64,000 nt of DNA from Paenibacillus sabuli. Its GTDB lineage: Bacteria > Bacillota > Bacilli > Paenibacillales > Paenibacillaceae. Made by a program: the position numbers and the translations under genes. The stretch is taken from assembly GCF_014705605.1 (NCBI RefSeq), contig NZ_JACXIZ010000044.1, positions 1 through 64,000 of the forward strand, read 5' to 3'. The notes under the pieces were generated by a model. It saw nothing but the letters and a program-made list of their open reading frames with translations, did no database searches and was not told where the DNA came from. Of this stretch, positions 33,388 through 42,102 are shown in pieces (position 1 is the stretch's first letter; the number at the start of each line of letters is the position of its first letter).

Positions 33388-34146
33388 TTACTCCACAAAA
33401 GCGAAGCGGCGCTTGGACCACGGCGCGCTGCGGAACGCCTGGGCCAGTCCGCCGCGGCGCAGCTCGGACTTGTCGATATGCTTTTGCCGCACCGTCACAT
33501 CGGCGCGTCCCGCAAACGGAAACGGCGCAAGCGCGATGCGTTCCTCGTCGATCCAGGCCGCGCGAAAGGTGACGCCGTCCTCCATCTGCGTGCCAAAGCC
33601 GCCTTGGTACCACGGGTGCTCCTCCTGCTTCGACGCGCCGGGTCGATTGAAACAGATGTACAGGCTCAGCTCGTCGCAGAGCTGGAGCAAGCGGAAGTGA
33701 TGCGCAACGCTGCGCTCGTCGAGCTCGCCGAGTGCCGCGCGTATGCGTTCCCGTCGCAGCTCCTCATGCGCCAGAAAAGCCGCCGCATCGGCCTCCCCGG
33801 AGTTGCGAATATCGCCAAAGGAGCAAAAATGCAGGCTCGAAAGCAGGGCGGCATACGGCGACTTCGCTTCGATCTCATCCAGACCGACTGTATATAGCAG
33901 CAGCTTGGGGAGCAGCGGAAACGAGAGGAAATCGCAGGGCGCCTCGGCCAGGTCGTCCCAGATCGGCGTCTCGTCCATCCGCAGCCAGGCCCGGTCATGC
34001 TCCTCTACGGCGAGCAACACGTCCGTCGCCCGAGCCGTATCGGCCAGCCACTTGCCATCCAGCTGCTGTGCGATCTGACCCGACAAGCGGGCATGGTCGT
34101 CCTGCGTGGTCAGTACGAATGCGTTCTGCGTGTCCCTGACGATCAC
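33388..34146 (-). CDS. DUF3891 family protein
   Basis: The 252-residue protein begins VIVRDTQNAFVLTTQDDHARLSGQIAQQL and has DVLLAVEEHDRAWLRMDETPIWDD and LCDELSLYICFNRPG. His-Asp pairs (DDHARLSG, EEHDRAW, LCDELSL) suggest an HD-hydrolase-like metal site, as expected for DUF3891. The function is unknown. The GTG at 34146 follows AAGGAG at nine bases; an ATG eight codons upstream lies over the RBS. The gene starts 30 bases from the fold-back element at 34176-34409. Confidence 0.8.
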   Translation of the reverse strand: MIVRDTQNAFVLTTQDDHARLSGQIAQQLDGKWLADTARATDVLLAVEEHDRAWLRMDETPIWDDLAEAPCDFLSFPLLPKLLLYTVGLDEIEAKSPYAALLSSLHFCSFGDIRNSGEADAAAFLAHEELRRERIRAALGELDERSVAHHFRLLQLCDELSLYICFNRPGASKQEEHPWYQGGFGTQMEDGVTFRAAWIDEERIALAPFPFAGRADVTVRQKHIDKSELRRGGLAQAFRSAPWSKRRFAFVE

Positions 34147-34175
34147 CGGCACCCTCTCCTTGTGGAGCAATTTAG

Positions 34176-34409
34176 AAAGTGAGGTGAAAAAGTAAGCCTC
34201 CGTGCCCGAATTGCGTTTCCGTATGCTCCCGTAGCGATGTTTCTTCGAAACATTTTACCTCCTCTATTTCTTGAATGGACTTCTTAATTAGGAAGAAATC
34301 GAGGAGCAAAATGGCGGGCGCTTAAAACGTTCTGCAAGAACGTACTTCGGAAGCATATGCTTTTCTCCAACGCATTTTCGGCTACTCTGGCACTTTTTCA
34401 CCTCACTTT
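34176..34409. repeat. 234-bp fold-back (MITE-like) element
   Basis: AAAGTGAGGTGAAAAAGT at 34176-34193 is the exact inverse of ACTTTTTCACCTCACTTT at 34392-34409. The homology between arms continues inward with mismatches (TGCGTT, CCGAA, GTTTCTTCG/GTTCTTG, CTCCTC...GAGGAG, ATTTCTT...AAGAAAT), so nearly the whole element can fold into one long hairpin. It is more AT-rich than its flanks and encodes no protein. Its right end abuts the prs stop codon, so it could also act as a prs 3' structure. Confidence 0.75.
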
Positions 34410-35356
34410 TACACGCTCTTGATCTTGAATAAGCCGCTGATCGAGCCGCCGCGGCGATTGGCGCGGATCGCTTCGGCTAGCAAGCCCGCTACCGACAGCA
34501 CCTTGATATGCGGCGGGCTGCTCTCCGGCAGCGCGATCGAATCGGTCACCACGACCTGGCGAATGTTCGGGTGAGACAGGCGCTCCAGCGCCTTGCTCGA
34601 GAACACCGCGTGCGTCGCGCAGACATAAGCGCCGCGGGCCCCTCTCTCCTCCAGCGCGGTCGCGACGTTCTCGACTGTCATGCCGGTGTCGATCATATCC
34701 TCGATAATGATCGGCGTGTGGCCCTCGACCTCGCCGATCACATGCGTGATCGAGGATTCGTTGTGCGCGGCGCGTTTTTTGACCATGAAGGCGAACGGAT
34801 AATCGAGATAGCTCGCCAGCTTCTCGGCTGTCTCCGCCCGGCCCGCATCCGGCGAGACGATAATCGGGTTGCTGAGCTCGAGCGACTTGATGTGATTGCT
34901 GATCAAGTCGAGCGCCGAGAGATGGTCGACCGGAATGTTGAAGAAGCCCTGGATCGCAGCGGAGTGCAGATCCAGCGTCAACAGTCTGTCCGCGCCGGTT
35001 TTGGTCAGCACGTCGGACACCATTTTGGCCGAGATCGGCTCGCGCGGCGCGCCCTTGCGCTCTTGGCGGGCATAGCCGAAGTAAGGAACGACGAGGTTGA
35101 TCGTCTTCGCCGAGGCGCGCTTGGCGGCGTCGATCATGACGAGCAGCTCGACGAATTGCTCGTTGATCGGGTGCGAGAAGGACTGCACCAGGTAGACGTC
35201 CTGATTGCGAATGCCCTGCTCGTAGTGGACGTAGACCTCCCCGCTCTTGAAGCGCGAGCGCTTGATCTGGCCGAGCGGCAGCTCCAGGCGGCGGCAGATC
35301 TCTTCCGCCAGCTGCGGATTCGACGAGCCTGAAAAAATGCTGATGTTCTCCTTCAT
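34409..35356 (-). CDS. prs: ribose-phosphate pyrophosphokinase
   Basis: The 315-residue PRPP synthetase (ATP + ribose-5-phosphate to PRPP) has landmarks SGSSNPQLAEEICRRLE, RFKSGEVYVHYEQGIRNQDVYLVQSF, VPYFGYARQERKGAPREPISAKMVSDVL, DLHSAAIQGFFNIPVDHL and the PRPP loop IIIEDMIDTGMTVENVA. Several signatures differ from the usual Firmicute enzyme (YYGYARQDRK, DMIDTAGT), so this may be a second paralogue. Start fixed by GGAGGAGAGACG. It is divergent from the ParB-like gene and its stop touches the fold-back element. Confidence 0.88.
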   Translation of the reverse strand: MKENISIFSGSSNPQLAEEICRRLELPLGQIKRSRFKSGEVYVHYEQGIRNQDVYLVQSFSHPINEQFVELLVMIDAAKRASAKTINLVVPYFGYARQERKGAPREPISAKMVSDVLTKTGADRLLTLDLHSAAIQGFFNIPVDHLSALDLISNHIKSLELSNPIIVSPDAGRAETAEKLASYLDYPFAFMVKKRAAHNESSITHVIGEVEGHTPIIIEDMIDTGMTVENVATALEERGARGAYVCATHAVFSSKALERLSHPNIRQVVVTDSIALPESSPPHIKVLSVAGLLAEAIRANRRGGSISGLFKIKSV

Positions 35357-35498
35357 CGTCTCTCCTCCTAGTCTATCAACACTGTATGTCCCAGTATACC
35401 ACATTGCAGGACGCTTTTCCGACTGTGAAATCGCGCGCCGCTCCGCTATAATAGAAGTGGCCGCGGCGCCCAGCTGCGCGCAGGAAAGGAGAATCGTC

Positions 35499-36608
35499 AT
35501 GGAAATTACGGAACTCGCCTTGCGTCTGATCGACGAGGACCCGGGGCAACCCAGATACCAGTTCGAAGACGAGGCGCTGCAGGAGCTGATGCGCAGCATC
35601 GAGGAGCTTGGTCTGCTCTCGCCGATCAAGGTGCGCCCGGTGCCCGGCGGACGCTATCAGATCATCTACGGCAACCGGCGCTACAAAGCCTGCAGCATGC
35701 TGGGGCTGGACCACATACCGTGCATCGTCTCGACGGTCACCGACGAAACCGAGATTTACCTCGAGCAGATCGCCGAAAACCTGACCCGCGAGGGCTTCTC
35801 CCCGATCGAAGAAGCCGAGGCGTTCGACAAGCTGCTCAAAGACGCCAAATTCGGCAGCTCGGTCAAATTTCTCGCTTCGCGGCTGGGGAAGCCGGAATCT
35901 TACATACGCAACAAATGCGAACTGTTGAAATTCGGCGCCGCCGTGCGCAAGCGCATCGTGCGGGGCACGGAAATCCGGCCGGACTGCCTGACGGAGGATC
36001 AGCTGCTGCCCCTGAAGGCGCTGCCTCTTGAGTACCGCGATTCCCTCGCGCTCATCGCCGCTCGCGACGAGCTGGCGCCGACCGATGTCAAAAAAATCGC
36101 CAGCCTGTACAAGGACGCGACCATCTCGGACAGCACCAAAAACAAGCTGCTCGCCAGGTCCGGGCCCGAGCTGATCGATACGTGGTCGGTCTACCGCCAG
36201 AATCGGGCCGAGCGCGCCAAGCAGGCCGCGCAGGCGCAAGCCGAAGCGCAGCAAACCGAGACGCAAGAAACCGAGACACAAGAAGCGCCGTCTTTGCCAG
36301 CCTCTTCAGACGCCTCCGCGGCGACCGCGCAGGCGCAAGCGCATCCCGGCGAGTCTGACGCGGCCGGAACCACTTCTCCACCGCAGCAGCCCGCCCATCG
36401 CGCGCAAACGCAAACAGCCCCGCTTCCGTTCAAGGCGGAAATGGAGCTGCTCCTGGATGCCATGGAGCGGCAAACGAATGCGGGTGCCGCAAATGTCTCG
36501 CTGGCTCCCGATCCCTCGGCGCTGCGCGCGGACATCGATGCGGTCATTGACGGGCTGCAAGCCCAGCTCCTGCGCTGGCAAGCGATACGAAAAGCGCTCA
36601 AGAGCTGA
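35499..36608 (+). CDS. stand-alone ParB/Spo0J-like protein
   Basis: The 369-residue protein has an N-terminal ParB/Srx-type domain with GNRRYKACSMLG (GERRxRA-type box) and QIAENLTREGFSPIEEAEAFDKLL (ENxxRxxLxPxEEA box). A middle HTH region follows (KFLASRLGKPESYIRNKCELLKFGAAVRKRI). The C-terminal ~170 residues are Gln/Thr/Ala/Pro-rich and then helical (AMERQTNAGA ... DAVIDGLQAQLLRWQAIRKALKS). No ParA or rep gene is adjacent. The ATG has GAAAGGAG upstream and TATAAT near 35446. DNA-binding via CTP clamps is likely; the target is unknown. Confidence 0.85.
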   Translation: MEITELALRLIDEDPGQPRYQFEDEALQELMRSIEELGLLSPIKVRPVPGGRYQIIYGNRRYKACSMLGLDHIPCIVSTVTDETEIYLEQIAENLTREGFSPIEEAEAFDKLLKDAKFGSSVKFLASRLGKPESYIRNKCELLKFGAAVRKRIVRGTEIRPDCLTEDQLLPLKALPLEYRDSLALIAARDELAPTDVKKIASLYKDATISDSTKNKLLARSGPELIDTWSVYRQNRAERAKQAAQAQAEAQQTETQETETQEAPSLPASSDASAATAQAQAHPGESDAAGTTSPPQQPAHRAQTQTAPLPFKAEMELLLDAMERQTNAGAANVSLAPDPSALRADIDAVIDGLQAQLLRWQAIRKALKS

Positions 36609-36641
36609 GTCTGTCTCGGACAGACCTCGCCCTCCGGGGAT

Positions 36642-38297
36642 TCAGCCGTTCAATCGACGCGCCAGACGTTCGATCCGCAAGCGCAGCTCGTGGTGGTCGA
36701 ACGGCTTGACGATGTAATCGTCCGCTCCCATCTGCAGCGCCTGCAGAATATCCGACTGCTTGTTGCGGGACGTCAGCATGACGATCAGGACATTCTGCTC
36801 CGGATAGCCGCTCCGCAAGCGCTGCAGAATATCCGTCCCGTCGACATCCGGCAGCGCGCCGTCCAGCAGCATGATGTATTTCCCGCCCTCGCTGTACCAC
36901 CCCGATTCCAAAAAAGCCGTGCCGCTGGAGTAGCTCTGCGTGTCCGCTTGGCGCGCCCAGCCCGGCGGGTGCCAGCCGGCGAATTGTTGCAGCATCAGCT
37001 CGCGAATGACCGGATCGTCGTCGACGAAGATGAGCTGCAGCGGCTTGCCCTCTTCGCTCGCCATCTGCTGCAGGTCGTACAGCATGGTGCGGTTGCGGCC
37101 GGCCCGCTTGCCGGCATACAGGGCCTGATCGGCTTCGCCGATCAATTGCTCGCTCTGGTCGTTGCCGTCGTGAACCATCGTGACGCCTGCGGTGAAGGTC
37201 GTGCGGAAGCTGCCGCCGTGCGGATCGACAAATGACACATTGGCAAAGGCCTGGCGGATACGCTCCACCACGGCTACGGCTTGCTGCGTATCGTTGTCGG
37301 GCAGCAGCAACGCGAATTCCTCGCCGCCGTATCGGCACAAAATGTCCTCGCCGCGAATCGCGCCGAGCACCGTGGCCGCGAATCGGCGCAGCACATCGTC
37401 CCCTGCCAGATGGCCGTAAGTATCATTGACGTTTTTGAAATGATCGAGATCCAGCAGCACCAGCGCAAAACCTCGCTGCGTCCGCTGGTACGTGGCGATC
37501 AGCTGTTGCACGACGCGGTTGAAATGCTTGCGGTTGCAAGCGCCCGTCAGCTCGTCCGTAATGATCGAACGCTCCCAGTCGCGCTTCATCGCGAACCGGT
37601 TCTGGAGCAGTGCGATCAGGAGCTCCGGATCGACAGGCTTTTCAATCGTGTCCATCGCGCCGGAGCGGTAAGCCGCAAGCCGGTTCTCCTTCGATAGATG
37701 GGCACTGATGACGATGACCGGAATATGATCCTGCCTGGCCTTGTCCATAATTTTGACCAGCAGCTCCATGCCGCTGCGATCCGGCAGCAGCAGATCGAGC
37801 AGGATCAGCTCGGGCTTGCCGTCATAGAACAGCTTCAGCCCGCGCCTCGCGGTAAGGGCGATGCTGACGCTGAAGGCCTCGCGCTCCAGCACATCCTTCA
37901 AGTAAGTGACCAGCTCGATATCGTCGTCGATAATCAGCACCCGTCCTGCAGCCTCGTCCGGCAGATCAGCCTCCCGCTCCTCCGGTTCGGTCGCTACCCG
38001 CTCGTGATCAGGCTTGCAGCCATCCGCGCCAAGCGCCGCGAGCGCTTGCTTGCGCGCCTCTTCCACGAGCGGCTCCCATTCGGTGCTCGGCACCATGCGG
38101 CGGCTCTCTTCCCCGATTGCCGCCTCGCCGCGGGCCGCGCTTTGCTCCAGAGCACTCAGGCCGAGCGTCCCTGCCGTGCCCTTCAAGTTGTGAAAGAACC
38201 GGTACAGCTCCTGTGCGTCCAGCTCGCTTTTTTCCCACGAACCGAAAAATTGCTCCACTCGCTGTGCCAGTTGTCGAATATAGGCCGTTTTATCCAT
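36642..38297 (-). CDS. Hpt-REC-GGDEF-REC signalling protein (diguanylate cyclase)
   Basis: 551 residues. Residues ~1-90 are an Hpt domain with the phosphorylatable His in RFFHNLKGTAGTLGL. Residues ~118-232 are a receiver (LIIDDDIELVTYL, ILLDLLLPD). Residues ~245-410 are a GGDEF domain with active CRYGGEEFALLLPD. Residues ~425-551 are a second receiver (LIFVDDDPVIRELML, IMLLDGALPD, KPFDHHEL). It probably makes c-di-GMP under phosphorelay control. No histidine kinase is adjacent, so the phosphate donor is unknown. Confidence 0.9.
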   Translation of the reverse strand: MDKTAYIRQLAQRVEQFFGSWEKSELDAQELYRFFHNLKGTAGTLGLSALEQSAARGEAAIGEESRRMVPSTEWEPLVEEARKQALAALGADGCKPDHERVATEPEEREADLPDEAAGRVLIIDDDIELVTYLKDVLEREAFSVSIALTARRGLKLFYDGKPELILLDLLLPDRSGMELLVKIMDKARQDHIPVIVISAHLSKENRLAAYRSGAMDTIEKPVDPELLIALLQNRFAMKRDWERSIITDELTGACNRKHFNRVVQQLIATYQRTQRGFALVLLDLDHFKNVNDTYGHLAGDDVLRRFAATVLGAIRGEDILCRYGGEEFALLLPDNDTQQAVAVVERIRQAFANVSFVDPHGGSFRTTFTAGVTMVHDGNDQSEQLIGEADQALYAGKRAGRNRTMLYDLQQMASEEGKPLQLIFVDDDPVIRELMLQQFAGWHPPGWARQADTQSYSSGTAFLESGWYSEGGKYIMLLDGALPDVDGTDILQRLRSGYPEQNVLIVMLTSRNKQSDILQALQMGADDYIVKPFDHHELRLRIERLARRLNG

Positions 38298-38537
38298 GCT
38301 GCTCCTTTAGCTGCGTATCGGAATTTGTTGTTCGAGTTCGATTATAGCACACTCTGCTAGCGCGTCTAACGCTTATTACCCGCAAGCCTGGCGCTTCAAG
38401 CGTCGGACGAAGAGCTTGCCGCACAACCCGGCTTTTTTTCAAGGGCTACTCTTTAGTATGTATTTAGCAAGTTGAAAGACTGCCTTAAGCTTTTCTTAAC
38501 CGCTATAGGTTACGCTGAGAAGCAAGGAGGCGAAACG

Positions 38538-39326
38538 ATGAACGTATCAATGATTGAAGCGCAGAACGTCACCAAGCACTACCATTCGGGTCGAGGTCAG
38601 ATCATCCAAGTACTCGGCGGCATTACCTTCACCATGCAAGCCGGGGAATTTGTCGGGATCATGGGGCCGTCCGGCTCCGGCAAGACGACGCTGCTGAATG
38701 TCATTGCCACGCTGGATGCTCCCTCAACCGGCGCCATTCGGATCGCCGGCACCGACATCACAACGCTGAATGCGCGTCAGAGCGCCGATTTTCGCGCCCG
38801 GCGGCTCGGTTTTATTTTTCAAGATTACAACCTGCTCGACAATCTGACTATCGACGACAACATCGCACTGCCGCTGGCGCTTCAGCATGCGCCTGCAGCC
38901 GAGGTCAAGGCGCGCGTAGCGCGCTTGATGACGGAATTCGGAATCGCCTCGCTCGCCGGACGCTACCCCGTGGAGCTGTCCGGCGGACAAAAGCAGCGCG
39001 CTGCAGCCGCTCGCGCCGTCATCCACAAGCCTGCGCTGCTGCTCGGCGACGAGCCGACCGGCGCGCTGGATTCGCATAATGCGGCCGTGCTGCTCGAGAT
39101 TCTGACCCATCTCAATCGCGAAGGCGCGTCGATCCTGATGGTCACGCACGACGCCGTGACGGCGAGCAGCTGCAACCGCATCCTGTACATGCGCGACGGC
39201 ATGCTGAGCCGCGAGCTGCGGCGCACCGGCACGCGACAACAATTCTATCGGGAGATCCTCGCGCTGCTGGGCGAGCAGGATATGAATGTCGGGACAGCGG
39301 CAGCGCTCCGGGAGGCGCATCCATGA
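38538..39326 (+). CDS. BceA-type ABC transporter ATP-binding protein
   Basis: About 262 residues. Walker A is GPSGSGKTTLLN, the signature is ELSGGQKQRAAAARA, Walker B is LLLGDEPTGALD and the switch is VTHD. The MacB/BceA-like insertion RRLGFIFQDYNLLDNLTIDDNIALPL is present. Its ATG follows AAGGAGGCGAAACG, and the stop overlaps the permease ATG (ATGA). With the BceB-like permease it would confer resistance to peptide antibiotics or sense them. No bceRS two-component genes are adjacent. Confidence 0.88.
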   Translation: MNVSMIEAQNVTKHYHSGRGQIIQVLGGITFTMQAGEFVGIMGPSGSGKTTLLNVIATLDAPSTGAIRIAGTDITTLNARQSADFRARRLGFIFQDYNLLDNLTIDDNIALPLALQHAPAAEVKARVARLMTEFGIASLAGRYPVELSGGQKQRAAAARAVIHKPALLLGDEPTGALDSHNAAVLLEILTHLNREGASILMVTHDAVTASSCNRILYMRDGMLSRELRRTGTRQQFYREILALLGEQDMNVGTAAALREAHP

Positions 39327-41179
39327 CGCTCAAGCTCGCCCTCTCGGGCATCCGCGGCCGATTGCGGAATCTGATCGTCCTGTTGGCCGGTCTCGTCGTA
39401 TCGATCGCCATTTTCTACATGTTTCAGACGATGGCCTGGAATACCGCGTTCATTACGCACAATGCGATGATTAATTCCATTCAGCTCGTTTATGCGATGG
39501 GTTCCTTTTTACTGGCCGCAGTCACCCTTTTTTACGTCATCTACGCCGGCGGATTTTTGTTCTCGCTGCGGCAGCGCGAATATGGCATGTACATGACGAT
39601 CGGCGCCAGGCGCAGCCGCGTGCGCACGGTCATGCTGCTCGAATGGCTCGTGATCGGCGGCGCGGCGATCGTGATTGGCATGGCGCTCGGCTGCGGGCTG
39701 GCGCTGCTCGTATCGTCGCTGCTGGCGAACATGCTGGACACGACCTTTTCCGGCTATCGCGCCCTGTACGGTCCCGCCGTCCTGTTCACGGTCGTCTTTT
39801 ACGTCGCGCTGCTGGCAGTGACGGCGCTCTGGAGCCAGCTCAAGCTCGGGCGCATGCGGCTGCTGCAGCTGCTCCGGGCCGGCGACAGCGCCGAGCGCCC
39901 CGCTCGCGCCGGACGAGGCGCATTTTGGGGCGGATTGCTCGGACTCGGCGCGCTCCTGATCGGGTATATCGCGCTGACCTTCATGGAGCAGCTGCGCGAG
40001 ATCGGCTTGTTGGCCGCGACCGTCATGACGCCGCTGGGGACTTATTTGCTGTTCATGACCTGGCTCCCCAGGCTCGTACGACGCGCGGGACGTAGCGACC
40101 GGCGGCTTGCCGGCATTCGCGCTTTTACGAACGGGCAGCTCGCCTTCCGGGTGCGCGACCTGTCGCGCATGCTGGCGACGACGGCTCTGCTGGTGGCGCT
40201 CGGTACGGGCGCGATCGCGGGCGGCATCGCCTTCCTGAACGACGCCTATCTCAAGGCGCGCCAATCCGGACAGTACGATATCGTGCTCGAAAACCCCGAT
40301 CCGCAGCAGCTCGAGCTGCTGCGAGCGGTGACGTTCGAGGAGCGGCACGAGCTGCGCGTCAAGCGCGAGGACGCGGTCGCCTGGGTTGCCCGCGCGGATC
40401 TCGAGGCGATGCTCGCGCACACGCCCCCAGTGCTGGAGGACGGGACCGTCCTGGAAGAAGCGCTGCCCGGGGGCCAGCAAGCGATCACCTGGACATCGCA
40501 TCCGCAGTGGCGGCAGCTGCTGTCGGGCGTCCTGCCCGCGTCCGCCCTTGGCGCAGACGAGATTCGGCTAGCCGACAATTCGTACTTTGGCGCCATCGGC
40601 ACGGCAGCCACGACCGTGTGGTTCGGCCGATCCGACGACTTTTTGGCCTATACCGACATTTGGGGTGAATTGGAGAGCGGTCGCACAGCTTATCATTGGA
40701 GCAAGTACGATCAGTATCAAGACAATCTGGGGCTGGCCGGAGGCACGGTATTTATGGGGTTTTTCCTCGGAGTAGCTTTCCTGACGATGATGGCGAGCTG
40801 TCTGATGTTCAAAATTTTGAGCGGGGCGTCCACCGACGCGCGGCGCTACGCGCTGCTGCGCAAGCTCGGCGTCCGCGGCGAACGGATGCGCGCCTCCATT
40901 CGCCGCGAGCTTGGATACCTCTTTTTGCTGCCCGGCGCAGCCGGATTACTGCATGTGCTGGTCGGCATGAACTTGTTTGCTTTCATTCTTCAGCAGCCTT
41001 ATTACCGTCTCTGGCTGCCGCTGCTGATGTTCGCCGTCATTTACGGGCTGTATTATCTCGTCACCGTATGGATGTACAACCGACTCGCATTGCCTGCCCC
41101 GGTTTCCGGCGACGTGCCGCACACGCGCCAGACAGGCGGCGGCACGCGCTATCCGGGCGGCAGCATGTCGCGGAACTGA
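39323..41179 (+). CDS. BceB-type FtsX-like permease
   Basis: The 618-residue permease has the BceB layout of about ten helices. A pair of FtsX-like segments is visible (FSLRQREYGMYMTIGARRSRVRTVMLLEWLVIGG near residue 80; KILSGASTDARRYALLRKLGVRGERMRASIRRE near 510), with a large extracytoplasmic domain between about residues 310 and 480. It flips or shields bacitracin-like peptide-lipid complexes in characterised members. Its last 31 bases overlap the convergent HtrA-like gene. Confidence 0.88.
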   Translation: MTLKLALSGIRGRLRNLIVLLAGLVVSIAIFYMFQTMAWNTAFITHNAMINSIQLVYAMGSFLLAAVTLFYVIYAGGFLFSLRQREYGMYMTIGARRSRVRTVMLLEWLVIGGAAIVIGMALGCGLALLVSSLLANMLDTTFSGYRALYGPAVLFTVVFYVALLAVTALWSQLKLGRMRLLQLLRAGDSAERPARAGRGAFWGGLLGLGALLIGYIALTFMEQLREIGLLAATVMTPLGTYLLFMTWLPRLVRRAGRSDRRLAGIRAFTNGQLAFRVRDLSRMLATTALLVALGTGAIAGGIAFLNDAYLKARQSGQYDIVLENPDPQQLELLRAVTFEERHELRVKREDAVAWVARADLEAMLAHTPPVLEDGTVLEEALPGGQQAITWTSHPQWRQLLSGVLPASALGADEIRLADNSYFGAIGTAATTVWFGRSDDFLAYTDIWGELESGRTAYHWSKYDQYQDNLGLAGGTVFMGFFLGVAFLTMMASCLMFKILSGASTDARRYALLRKLGVRGERMRASIRRELGYLFLLPGAAGLLHVLVGMNLFAFILQQPYYRLWLPLLMFAVIYGLYYLVTVWMYNRLALPAPVSGDVPHTRQTGGGTRYPGGSMSRN

Positions 41180-42087
41180 TCGATCGGAATCGCATATCCC
41201 ACATCCTTGCTTTCGCCGTCCTGGCGGATTTGGCCGGTCGCAAAAACGACCGCCACGGCGCGCCCCTCCTCGTTCAGGACCGGGCTTCCGCTGTTGCCGG
41301 GATAGACGGGCGCATTCAGCGCCAACACAGGCGCCGCGCGTCCGGTTAGCCGGACCAGACCGATTGCCGTGCCTTCGGCCGCAATTTGCGTGAACTGGAG
41401 CGGATTGCCGATGATGTAGATCGTGCTGCCCTCGGCCGCAGGTTCATCCGCCAGCGCGATCCCGGGCAACGATTCGGTGACGTCGAGCTCCGCCTTGAGG
41501 ATGGCGATATCGAGCGCCGGATCGCTCGCCACCGTCACCGCTTCCCAGCTGCGATCATGCTCGGGGAACTTGATCAAGGTGAACGGGCCGTCCTCGATGA
41601 CGTGATAATTCGTAAGGATATAGCCGTTCTGAAGGTGGAACCCCGTGCCTTTTCCACCCTCGGTGCCGACGGCAACCACCGCGCGCTTATAGTCCTGAAT
41701 ATCCGCGCGCGAAGAGAGCTCCTTGGATTTGGACAAGAACGGCAGCGTCTGAAAGTTATAAATTTGCGGCCAGAACGCAATGATGTTGCCGACCAGCGCC
41801 AGCGCCAGCGCGATCAGCACCGTTCGGCGAATCCAGGGCGAACGGGGGGGAGGCGCGTCTTCCTCCTCCTCCTCGTCCCAAAGAAAATCCTCCGGATCGG
41901 GCTCCCACGGTTCCTCTTCGTTGCGCTCCGCAGGCGATTGGCCATGGAGCTCAGCGCGCGTCTGGCGGTAATGATCGAGTGAAACGACATGATTCGGCTG
42001 CTTGGTCCGCTCGCTCCCCGCTTCGGTATCCTGGTAATCGGCAGCGCCCGGACGGCGCGGCCGCCGTTTGTCTTGCTCGTCGCTCAT
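41149..42087 (-). CDS. membrane-anchored trypsin-like serine protease (HtrA-like)
   Basis: 312 residues. An acidic cytoplasmic N-terminus (~85 residues, DEEEEEDAPPP) precedes one transmembrane helix (TVLIALALALVGNIIAFW). A trypsin-like domain follows, with His in ILTNYHVIEDG, Asp in DPALDIAILKAEL and Ser in PVYPGNSGSPVLNEEG. There is no PDZ domain, so it is shorter than DegP/HtrA. It probably cleaves misfolded or signalling proteins outside the membrane. The start has GGAGG-acgtt-ATG. Confidence 0.88.
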   Translation of the reverse strand: MSDEQDKRRPRRPGAADYQDTEAGSERTKQPNHVVSLDHYRQTRAELHGQSPAERNEEEPWEPDPEDFLWDEEEEEDAPPPRSPWIRRTVLIALALALVGNIIAFWPQIYNFQTLPFLSKSKELSSRADIQDYKRAVVAVGTEGGKGTGFHLQNGYILTNYHVIEDGPFTLIKFPEHDRSWEAVTVASDPALDIAILKAELDVTESLPGIALADEPAAEGSTIYIIGNPLQFTQIAAEGTAIGLVRLTGRAAPVLALNAPVYPGNSGSPVLNEEGRAVAVVFATGQIRQDGESKDVGYAIPIDQFRDMLPPG

Positions 42088-42102
42088 AACGTCCTCCGTC
42101 GT

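Noticed and set aside
37696-37760. Second histidine kinase within the GGDEF protein gene
   Set aside because: No HATPase motifs; only receiver, Hpt and GGDEF domains are visible.
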